A stretch of DNA of 8,193 nt, taken from Oscillospiraceae bacterium (GTDB lineage Bacteria; Bacillota; Clostridia; Oscillospirales; Oscillospiraceae). The stretch lies in the NCBI GenBank assembly GCA_016296635.1, contig JAEDIZ010000093.1:1-8193 (forward strand). The letters run 5' to 3'. This document shows, one piece after another, positions 1 through 5,967 of this stretch (positions are counted from its first letter, which is position 1; every line of letters starts with the position of its first letter). The position numbers and the translations under genes are program-made. The notes beneath the pieces were generated by a model. It did not search any database. It saw only the letters and a program-made list of their open reading frames with translations, and was not told where the DNA came from.

Positions 1-25
1 AACCAGAAAAAAATTTGTGAATATT

Positions 26-30
26 GGAGG
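26..30 (+). promoter_or_regulatory. Ribosome binding site that fixes the binding-protein start
   Basis: A GGAGG box lies eight bases before the ATG at 39. The reading frame also opens at an in-frame TTG at 24, but that codon overlaps the box and would add five charged or polar residues in front of the signal peptide. The ATG at 39 is therefore the start. The promoter of this transcript is outside the window: bases 1-23 show nothing clear. Confidence 0.85.
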
Positions 31-38
31 AAAACAAC

Positions 39-1118
39 ATGAAAAAAGCACTTGCACTGCTGCTGGCGTTGGTAATGATACTGTCTTTGGCAGCATGCGG
101 CCAGGAAGCTGCCCCTGCCGCGGACACTCCTGCCGCAGAGACTCCGGCAGCGGATACTCCGGCATCGGCTGAGCCTGAAGCCGTCACCTATGCCGAGCCC
201 GAGCTTTCTCTGACCTTCCCTGAAATCAATGCGGATAACGGTCTTGTCTGCGATATGCTGCGGCGCTTTGCTGATAGTGTCAAGGCCGGCTCCAACGGGC
301 GGGTTGAAATTAATGTTTTCGGCGGCGGTCAGCTCGGCAACGAGGCGGACACCATGGAGATGCTCCGCATCGGAACTGTCGATTTTATCCGTATCAATCC
401 GGCTAATGCTTCTACCCGCGGTATAGACATCCCTGAGTACACAGCAATGGGTCTGCCTTACCTGGTGCAGAGCATCGAAGGCGGTTTGGACTACCTGTAC
501 AGTGATTCCGGAAAAGCGCTGGCCGATCAGGTCCTTGAAGCCAGCGGAGGCGAAGTGCGTTCTCTCTACAACTATATTCTCACTCCCGCACGCAACATGT
601 TCACCAAAACTGAGGTAAACAGTTTGGAGGACTTTGCCAAGCTGAAGATTCGCAGTGAAACTTCGGATATCAAGATCGACATGATCAATTGCTGGGCCTC
701 TGCAACGCCTCTGGCCATGAGTGAAATTTACACCTCCCTGTCCACCGGTATTCTGGACGGCTGCGAGAACACCATCGCCGGTCTCTATGATAACGCATGG
801 TACGAGCAGGTAAAGTATGTTTACGAGACGGAGCATGTCATCGGCGTTTCCCTCTTCCTGATCAGCGAGGCAACCTGGCAGAAGCTCACTGCTGACGAAC
901 AGGTCATGATGATAGACGCGCTGAAGGAAGCCTGCGAATGGTTCCAGGCCCAGCAGGATGACCAGTTGGCAGATTATATCAGCAAGCTTAAAGATCTGGG
1001 TGTAACGTTCATCGAATGCTCGGATAAACAGGCTTGGATCGACGCCTGCGCCCCGCTTTACGAGAAGTATGCAGCCGGTCTTGAGGACTTCATCGCCGAC
1101 ATCCAGAGTTATAAGTAA
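39..1118 (+). CDS. dctP: TRAP transporter substrate-binding lipoprotein (DctP family)
   Basis: Extracytoplasmic solute-binding protein of a tripartite ATP-independent periplasmic (TRAP) transporter; it captures the substrate outside the membrane and hands it to the QM permease. The 359-residue product starts with a lipoprotein signal (KK, hydrophobic stretch, lipobox LAAC with Cys20), so it should be lipid-anchored, as in Gram-positive bacteria. Residues about 21-50 form a low-complexity Ala/Pro/Thr/Glu linker with repeated PAADTP/PAAETP units. The DctP domain follows, with GGGQLGNEADTMEMLRIGT near its start, then LKIRSETS and an IYTSLSTGILDGCENT segment. Arg205 in LKIRSETS sits where DctP proteins keep the arginine that pairs with a substrate carboxylate, so an organic or sugar acid is the likely ligand (inference). 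The Q and M subunits follow, with a hairpin after the stop. The family is clear; the substrate is unknown. Confidence 0.93.
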   Translation: MKKALALLLALVMILSLAACGQEAAPAADTPAAETPAADTPASAEPEAVTYAEPELSLTFPEINADNGLVCDMLRRFADSVKAGSNGRVEINVFGGGQLGNEADTMEMLRIGTVDFIRINPANASTRGIDIPEYTAMGLPYLVQSIEGGLDYLYSDSGKALADQVLEASGGEVRSLYNYILTPARNMFTKTEVNSLEDFAKLKIRSETSDIKIDMINCWASATPLAMSEIYTSLSTGILDGCENTIAGLYDNAWYEQVKYVYETEHVIGVSLFLISEATWQKLTADEQVMMIDALKEACEWFQAQQDDQLADYISKLKDLGVTFIECSDKQAWIDACAPLYEKYAAGLEDFIADIQSYK

Positions 1119-1153
1119 CTGATACACCGATCATTTCTCAGTTCGTTTACGCA

Positions 1154-1192
1154 CGTTGTGGCGGGGGAGATTTCTCCTTTCCCGCCACAACG
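1154..1192 (+). promoter_or_regulatory. Intercistronic stem-loop between the TRAP P and Q genes
   Basis: A perfect 12-bp stem (CGTTGTGGCGGG at 1154-1165 pairing with CCCGCCACAACG at 1181-1192) encloses a short inner helix (GGAG/CTCC around ATTT). It lies in the 134-base gap between the binding-protein stop and the Q start. No T tract follows, so it is not a classic terminator. Such hairpins behind binding-protein genes are known to protect the 3' end of the upstream message and to keep the permease genes at lower levels. That role here is inferred from position and structure. Confidence 0.8.
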
Positions 1193-1252
1193 CTGTATAG
1201 AAAACCGAAATGAACAAATGGGTCCCGTACTTGTGAAAGGCAAGAAAAATCT

Positions 1253-1780
1253 ATGATAGACAAAATAAAGAAAGTATTTAATACCATCGCCAACGGAATA
1301 TGCGAACTGTCCCTGGTCGTTATTATCATTGTTATGATGACGGTGGTTATTACTCGCTATTTTTTCAATTTTACCCCTCCGTGGAGTGAGGAACTCTGTC
1401 TGTTCCTGCTGACTTGGGTCGGTCTTTTCAGCTCCTGTATTGCCGAAAACAAGGACAGTCACATCCGTCTTACTTTTATTGACGGGGTATTCCCGCCAAA
1501 GGTGCTGCGCATTTTCGGGATCATCCGATATCTGCTGAAGCTGGTGTTTTTCGGTCTCATGACCTACTATGGCGTTCAGATCTTCAGTAATACAAAGCAG
1601 ATGTTCGGCGCGATCAAGCTCTCTTATAAGTGGCAGATTCTTCCGGGTGTATTCACCGGCGCATTTTGCCTCATTTTCCTCCTGCTGAAGACCAAAATAA
1701 TCTTTACCGACACCCACGAGCGTGATAAGGAAAGGCAGCTGGAGGCCATTTTGAACGAGGAGGGCGCGTTGAATGAGTAG
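1253..1780 (+). CDS. dctQ: TRAP transporter small membrane subunit (DctQ family)
   Basis: Small integral membrane subunit of the TRAP transporter, which forms the permease with the large M subunit in the cytoplasmic membrane. The product is 175 residues, normal for the family, with four hydrophobic segments at about 17-36, 46-63, 86-110 and 128-150. It has the PPWSEEL stretch (residues 42-48), matching the conserved W-x-E-E region after the first helix of DctQ proteins. The C-terminus is charged and cytoplasmic-looking. The ATG at 1253 is the first start after in-frame stops. It has only a modest AAAGG ribosome site, about 12 bases upstream, which is weaker than those of the neighbours and fits reduced expression relative to the binding protein. 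Its last eight bases overlap the start of the M gene, so the two are likely translationally coupled. Confidence 0.9.
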   Translation: MIDKIKKVFNTIANGICELSLVVIIIVMMTVVITRYFFNFTPPWSEELCLFLLTWVGLFSSCIAENKDSHIRLTFIDGVFPPKVLRIFGIIRYLLKLVFFGLMTYYGVQIFSNTKQMFGAIKLSYKWQILPGVFTGAFCLIFLLLKTKIIFTDTHERDKERQLEAILNEEGALNE

Positions 1781-3071
1781 TACCGCAATAGCCATCATTA
1801 TCCTGGCCGGCAGCTTTGCGCTCATGCTGATGATGGGCGTGGAGATCGCCTACGCACTTGGTCTTTCCGCCGTCTTTACCTGCTTGTACATGGACATCAA
1901 CCTGCTGGTTGTATTTCAGACCATATTCACCAAAATGGCAAACTATTCTCTGTTGGCCGTGCCCTGCTTTATGCTCATGGGTGAGTTCATGACCATCGGC
2001 ACCATGTCGAAAAATCTGGTTGCCATAGCCAATGTGCTGGTAGGCTGGATGCCGGGCGGCCTTGCGCTGGTCAACGTTTTTGCCTCCATGTTCTTCGGCG
2101 GGATCTCCGGCTCCTCTGTAGCCGACGTCAGCTCCCTGGGTCCAATTGAGATCAAGCTCATGAAGGACGGCGGCTATGACGAAGATTTTGCCGCTGCCCT
2201 GACCTGTACTTCGTCAATACAGGGAATTATCATCCCGCCCAGCCACAACCTTGTTATCTATGCCGTTACCGCCGGCGGTGTTTCTGTTGCAGCGCTGTAT
2301 ATGGGCGGTATTCTGTCCGGCATACTGCTCGGGCTCTGCCTTGGCGCATACTGCATTATCATCGCCAAAAAACGTGGTTATGGCAAGGCGGAAAAAGTGA
2401 CTGTCAGGAGCTTTTTCAGAACGCTTTGGAAGGCCCTTCCGGCAATCGGCGCAATGCTTATCGTTGTGGGCTCTGTTTTGCTGGGCTGGATGACCGCCAC
2501 AGAAGCTGCCGCCGCCGCTGCAGTGTATACCTTCATTTATACCTTCTTTATTGAGCGCAAGGGGAGCTTCAAATCCTTTTTCCGCGCGCTTCGCAACACT
2601 ATACACACCATAGGTTCCGTGCTGGTCCTTGCCGCCTGCGCCACTGCTTTCAGCTGGGTCATCACCTATCTGCGTATTCCTCAGATGGTTACAGCCGGTC
2701 TGATGGCCATCACCAGCAGCAAGATCATTATGCTCCTCATCATCAATCTCGTCCTGCTCGTCATGGGCTGCTTTATGAACATGCTGTCCATCGTTTACAT
2801 CATGACGCCCATTTTCCTGCCTATCTGCCAGAGCTTCGGTATGCATGCCGTTACTTTCGGCATCATGATGATACTGAATCTGGGTATTGGACTTTTGACG
2901 CCGCCTGTAGGCCAGGTACTTTTTGTGGGAAGCTCTGTCTCGGGCATCAGTGTTGAACGGCTTACAAAGGCAATGCTGCCGCAGATGATGTTTATGGTCA
3001 TTGCTCTGCTGCTTGTTACCTTCATCCCCGCTCTCACTATGTGGCTGCCTGCCCTTTTGGGTTACATTTGA
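1773..3071 (+). CDS. dctM: TRAP transporter large membrane subunit (DctM family)
   Basis: Large permease subunit of the TRAP transporter, belonging to the ion transporter superfamily; it moves the substrate inward, usually coupled to sodium or protons. The product has 432 residues, the usual family length, and is hydrophobic throughout with about a dozen predicted membrane spans. Family hallmarks are the early ALGLSA and MLMGEFM segments, the GGISGSSVADVSSLGPIEIKLM stretch (the exact sequence is split here only by helix boundaries), and the IIIPPS re-entrant motif with Pro155-Pro156-Ser157. The C-terminal half repeats the same theme (NLGIGLLTPPVGQ). The ATG at 1773 lies inside the last codons of the Q gene (ATGAGTAG overlap) and is preceded by a strong GAGGAGGG site at 1757-1764. 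A terminator follows 18 bases after the stop, closing the transport operon. Confidence 0.94.
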   Translation: MSSTAIAIIILAGSFALMLMMGVEIAYALGLSAVFTCLYMDINLLVVFQTIFTKMANYSLLAVPCFMLMGEFMTIGTMSKNLVAIANVLVGWMPGGLALVNVFASMFFGGISGSSVADVSSLGPIEIKLMKDGGYDEDFAAALTCTSSIQGIIIPPSHNLVIYAVTAGGVSVAALYMGGILSGILLGLCLGAYCIIIAKKRGYGKAEKVTVRSFFRTLWKALPAIGAMLIVVGSVLLGWMTATEAAAAAAVYTFIYTFFIERKGSFKSFFRALRNTIHTIGSVLVLAACATAFSWVITYLRIPQMVTAGLMAITSSKIIMLLIINLVLLVMGCFMNMLSIVYIMTPIFLPICQSFGMHAVTFGIMMILNLGIGLLTPPVGQVLFVGSSVSGISVERLTKAMLPQMMFMVIALLLVTFIPALTMWLPALLGYI

Positions 3072-3088
3072 TCATTCTATATTCAAAG

Positions 3089-3139
3089 AAAAGAGGAAAA
3101 TACAGCGTAAAAATAATCGGGTATTTTTCCTCTTTTTTT
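3089..3139 (+). terminator. Intrinsic terminator of the TRAP transport operon
   Basis: AAAAGAGGAAAATAC (3089-3103) pairs with GTATTTTTCCTCTTTT (from 3121), with one bulged T, across a 17-base loop, and a run of T follows. This is a standard Rho-independent terminator just after the large permease gene. It separates the transport transcript from the enzyme cluster downstream. The A/T-rich arms would also allow some termination in the opposite direction. Confidence 0.9.
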
Positions 3140-3143
3140 CGTG

Positions 3144-3172
3144 TTGTTAATAAAGGGCTGTCTGGCTAAAAT
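3144..3172 (+). promoter_or_regulatory. Predicted sigma-A promoter of the enzyme cluster
   Basis: TTGTTA (3144-3149) and TAAAAT (3167-3172) are separated by exactly 17 bases, matching the vegetative -35 and -10 elements at four and five of six positions. The site begins immediately behind the TRAP terminator. Transcription would start near 3179, giving a leader of roughly 27 bases before the ATG at 3206. No obvious operator palindrome is visible. The prediction rests on motif match and position. Confidence 0.6.
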
Positions 3173-3205
3173 GAAGCCGACATCAACAAGAAACGGAGGT
3201 TTAAT

Positions 3206-4000
3206 ATGCGCTACGGAATGTGCACAGACATAGCGACCAAGACCCGCGGCGAGGTCGAGTACGCCCTGCTTGGGCGCATCGCTGAGGCCGGGTTTGATTA
3301 TGTCGAGTTTCCCCTGATGATGATCGAGACCCTCTCTGACGAGGCTTTTGAAAAGCTCCTCGGTGAGCTGGACAGGCTTAAGCTTGCCTGTGACTGCAGC
3401 TGCAACTACTTTCCCGGCCGCATCAAGGTGGTAGGCCCCACCGCTGACAAAAATGAGATCGACGCCTATCTGGACAAGGCCATGGGACGTGCTGCCCGCA
3501 TGGGTGTCAGGAAGATCGTTTTCGGCAGCAACAACTCCCGCAACCTGCCGGAAGGCGAAAGTCAGGAGCAAGGCTATGATGAGTTATGCAAAATGATTGA
3601 AGAATCGGTGATCCCCTATTGCCGGAAATATGGCATTTACGTCGTCATGGAACCGATCCGGCGGCAGTCGGCGAATTTTGTTATCACTCTTGCCGACGGC
3701 AAAAAAGTGGTGGACAGGATAAATCAGCCGGAGATAATGCTGCTGGCCGATCTGATGCACATGAACTATAACGAAGAAGACCCCGAAAGCCTGCGTGATG
3801 TGATCGGCCCGCTGCGCCATGTACATATCTGCGAATGGGATCGCGTCCTTCCCGAGGAGGGCTACAGTGATTATCTGCAGCACTGCCTGCGTGTTCTGAA
3901 AAGTCTGGGCTACAACGAGACCATTTCCTTTGAAGCCAAAGACGCTGTCGCTCCCGATGGTTTGAAAAAAGCGCTTACGCTTCTGAAACAGCAGTTTTAA
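3206..4000 (+). CDS. Sugar isomerase/epimerase, TIM barrel, ketose 3-epimerase-like
   Basis: Predicted cytoplasmic, metal-dependent sugar isomerase/epimerase of the xylose-isomerase-like TIM-barrel superfamily (AP endonuclease 2 fold). The 264 residues show the full metal set of D-tagatose/D-psicose 3-epimerases at matching spacing: Glu149 (VVMEPIRR), Asp182 (LLADLMHM), His207 (HVHICEWDR) and Glu243 (SFEAK). The substrate-contacting His185 (three residues after the Asp) and Arg213 (six after His207) are also present. The second catalytic-site Glu that normally lies six residues after the first metal Glu is replaced by Ser155, so the substrate or chemistry may differ from true ketose 3-epimerases. 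The ATG at 3206 follows a GGAGG site by six bases. It is the first gene after the promoter and sits 28 bases before a Gfo/Idh oxidoreductase, which suggests they act on successive forms of one keto-sugar. The exact substrate is unknown. Confidence 0.85.
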   Translation: MRYGMCTDIATKTRGEVEYALLGRIAEAGFDYVEFPLMMIETLSDEAFEKLLGELDRLKLACDCSCNYFPGRIKVVGPTADKNEIDAYLDKAMGRAARMGVRKIVFGSNNSRNLPEGESQEQGYDELCKMIEESVIPYCRKYGIYVVMEPIRRQSANFVITLADGKKVVDRINQPEIMLLADLMHMNYNEEDPESLRDVIGPLRHVHICEWDRVLPEEGYSDYLQHCLRVLKSLGYNETISFEAKDAVAPDGLKKALTLLKQQF

Positions 4001-4018
4001 TATTATATTTTGACATAT

Positions 4019-4023
4019 GGAGG
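4019..4023 (+). promoter_or_regulatory. Ribosome binding site that fixes the first oxidoreductase start
   Basis: GGAGG lies five bases before the ATG at 4029. An in-frame ATG four codons earlier (4017) overlaps this box and has no ribosome site of its own, only A/T-rich sequence. The ATG at 4029 also places the Rossmann glycine motif at the usual distance from the N-terminus. Confidence 0.8.
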
Positions 4024-4028
4024 ATAAT

Positions 4029-5093
4029 ATGAGTCGAATTAAAACCGCCATCATCGGCTGCGGTCGTGATGCGAACAACATGCATGGTCCGATCCTGCTT
4101 AAACATCCGGAATTTGAGGTCGTCGGCACCTTTGATATCTGCCGCGAGGCGGCAGAAAAGATGGCAGATATGTTCTGCGCTGCCGGCCACAACTGCAAAG
4201 CATATGAGACCCGGGAGGAACTGTTGGCAAGTGATGTGGAATACTGCGTGGTTCTCACTGACAGCCATGTTCACACAGAGGTCTGCGCTGCATGTCTGAG
4301 AGCCGGAAAACATGTTCTGGTCACAAAGCCCTGGGCCGTAGGCATTGAGGATGCCGAATTCATCATCAAAGAAGCCAAAGAGGCCAAAAAGAAGTTTGGC
4401 GTTGAGCTGATGGTCTTTCTGCCCCAGAACTGGGGTACCAATCTGAGCACCATCAAAGAGATCATTGCCTCCGGCGAAATCGGTCAGGTATATCAGATCC
4501 GCCGCCGCGCTTCTACTTTCGGCAAGCGCTATGACTGGCAGATCTATAAGAAATTTGGCGGAGGCTACCTCTACAACTGGGGCCCCCATCTTCTGGGGCA
4601 GGTGCTTGACCTCGTAAATGAACCTATCGTCAAGGTCTGCGCAGAGAAAAAGCAGGTCATCATGGATGGTGACTGCGAAGACATGTTCTACGCAATGCTC
4701 AAAACCAAGAGCGGCATTATCATCAACTGCGAACACGGTATCATGGTAGACAAATTGCCGCATTGGATCATCCAGGGCAGCAAGGGCACCATCTTTATCA
4801 CCAATGACGTCATTGATGTGCACAAAATAAGCCACCCCGGTCCTATTGATCCCCAGGTTTACCGCAATCCTGTCAAGGACGACAATGAGACCTATAAGCT
4901 CCCCGGCGCCTACAACGGCGATCGCTACGCCATCTACACCCATATCGCCGATGTTATCCGGGGCGAATGTTCCTACCGTATTCCTCTCACGCTGCCCCGC
5001 AACCTGACGATCCTTCTGGACGCCATCCATCAGTCCGCCGACACAGACGAGATCGTCCGTATTCCCGAGGAAGTCTGGAACAAGGCGCTTTAA
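4029..5093 (+). CDS. Gfo/Idh/MocA family oxidoreductase (first paralogue)
   Basis: Predicted cytoplasmic NAD(P)-dependent sugar or cyclitol dehydrogenase. The 354-residue product has an N-terminal Rossmann domain with the nucleotide-binding G10-C-G12-R-D-A motif, then the C-terminal alpha/beta domain with GGGYLYNWGPHLL and the catalytic-type His187. The family's EKP motif reads T99-K100-P101: the active-site Lys is kept but the Glu is not. The Asp that normally lies four residues before the catalytic His is Asn183. The gene at 5968 encodes a clear paralogue with the same two changes and shared blocks such as TFG-x-R-x-DWQ-x-Y. It is the second gene of the cluster, 28 bases after the epimerase-like gene, and is followed six bases past its stop by a terminator hairpin. 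The family is certain; the substrate is unknown. A role in oxidising a glycoside or sugar hydroxyl to a ketone is possible. Confidence 0.9.
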   Translation: MSRIKTAIIGCGRDANNMHGPILLKHPEFEVVGTFDICREAAEKMADMFCAAGHNCKAYETREELLASDVEYCVVLTDSHVHTEVCAACLRAGKHVLVTKPWAVGIEDAEFIIKEAKEAKKKFGVELMVFLPQNWGTNLSTIKEIIASGEIGQVYQIRRRASTFGKRYDWQIYKKFGGGYLYNWGPHLLGQVLDLVNEPIVKVCAEKKQVIMDGDCEDMFYAMLKTKSGIIINCEHGIMVDKLPHWIIQGSKGTIFITNDVIDVHKISHPGPIDPQVYRNPVKDDNETYKLPGAYNGDRYAIYTHIADVIRGECSYRIPLTLPRNLTILLDAIHQSADTDEIVRIPEEVWNKAL

Positions 5094-5098
5094 AGCAG

Positions 5099-5137
5099 AA
5101 AAAAGAAGGCTCTTTTATCTCATGAGCCTTCTTTTTT
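5099..5137 (+). terminator. Intrinsic terminator between the two enzyme pairs
   Basis: A perfect 14-bp stem pairs AAAAAAGAAGGCTC (5099-5112) with GAGCCTTCTTTTTT (5124-5137) around an 11-base loop; the T run forms the end of the 3' arm. It starts five bases after the stop codon of the first oxidoreductase. The ribosome site of the next gene begins at the very next base (5138), and that gene's ATG is only 13 bases further on. Genes beyond it need either read-through or a promoter inside the upstream coding region. The A/T symmetry would also let it act on the minus strand. Confidence 0.88.
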
Positions 5138-5150
5138 GAAAGGGAATTAT

Positions 5151-5954
5151 ATGATAAGTTGTTTTGCAGACGAAATCTCTCCGCTGTTGTATGAACAGTT
5201 GGATCTGCTGAATGAGCTGGAGATGAAAGCGATGGAACTTCGCTCAATGTGGGGCATAAATGTTCTGACGCTCTCCACCCTGCAGCTCAGGGAGATCGCC
5301 CATGCTGTCCATACAAACGGCATTAGCATAAGCTGCATATCCTCTCCCATTGGGAAATATTCCTTCAACCATCCGATGGAAGAGACCAAAAAGCAGCTGT
5401 GTACCGCAATTTCCGCCGCCCATATCTGTAGCTGTTCCCGTATCCGCATCTTCTCATGGCAGATCGGGGACTGTGTGCGCTCAGAGAACGTGATATTTGA
5501 AGCCGCGGAAAGACTGAAGGTTCTTACCGGCATGGCGGCCGCCGAGGGGATTGACCTGGTGATGGAAAACTCTGCCGTGGGCGTAGGCAACACAGGGGAA
5601 AACTGTGTCAAATTGATGGAGCTTGTAAACTCGCCGCATCTGCGGGTCGCCTTTGATCCCGCCAGCTTTATCTGCGCCGGGGAAAAGCCCTTTGACCAGA
5701 GCTATTCCGCTGTGAAGGACTATATTGGCTATGTACATATCAAGGATGCAAAAACAGGCGAAGACAAGCGCACCGTGGCAGGCGAGGGTGATGGTCAGCT
5801 CCCGGAGCTGATCAGAGCGTTTTCACAAAAACCGGCGCTCTGCCTGTCGCTCGAACCGCATTTAAGCGCTTTTGGACACGCAGGCGGCTTCTCAGGCCCG
5901 GACAATTTCCGGAGAGCCTATTTTGCCCTGGATAAACTTCTGAATGCTCGTTGA
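5151..5954 (+). CDS. Sugar isomerase/epimerase, TIM barrel (second, divergent)
   Basis: Predicted cytoplasmic metal-dependent sugar isomerase/epimerase of the xylose-isomerase-like TIM-barrel superfamily, 267 residues. It opens with the subfamily signature CFADEISP and keeps four likely metal ligands: Glu139 (LVMENS), Asp169 (VAFDPASF), His196 (YVHIKD) and Glu235 (SLEPH). A GEGDG loop before the last strand is typical of this group. Unlike the epimerase-like protein at 3206, it has Phe three residues after the Asp and Thr six after the His, so the sugar-contacting His and Arg of ketose 3-epimerases are absent. The two are different subfamilies rather than recent duplicates. The ATG at 5151 has a GAAAGGGA site starting at 5138; an in-frame TTG at 5136 lies inside the terminator arm and is rejected. 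The oxidoreductase 13 bases downstream is its likely partner. Alternatives are an IolE/IolI-like dehydratase or isomerase. Confidence 0.83.
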   Translation: MISCFADEISPLLYEQLDLLNELEMKAMELRSMWGINVLTLSTLQLREIAHAVHTNGISISCISSPIGKYSFNHPMEETKKQLCTAISAAHICSCSRIRIFSWQIGDCVRSENVIFEAAERLKVLTGMAAAEGIDLVMENSAVGVGNTGENCVKLMELVNSPHLRVAFDPASFICAGEKPFDQSYSAVKDYIGYVHIKDAKTGEDKRTVAGEGDGQLPELIRAFSQKPALCLSLEPHLSAFGHAGGFSGPDNFRRAYFALDKLLNAR

Positions 5955-5967
5955 AAGGAGTTCGACT

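Noticed and set aside
1109..1825. Long open minus-strand frame (238 codons) opposite the TRAP Q gene
   Set aside because: No family motif, low-complexity His/Asn-rich runs, and it lies antisense to a well-supported membrane protein gene; a shadow frame.
3975..5030. 351-codon open minus-strand frame opposite the first oxidoreductase
   Set aside because: It mirrors the codon usage of the real gene, lacks a ribosome site and has no recognisable domain.
5091..5103. TAAAGCAGAAAAA shared between 5091-5103 and 7438-7450, each leading into a hairpin
   Set aside because: Thirteen A-rich bases after a stop codon can match by chance; the following hairpin sequences differ.
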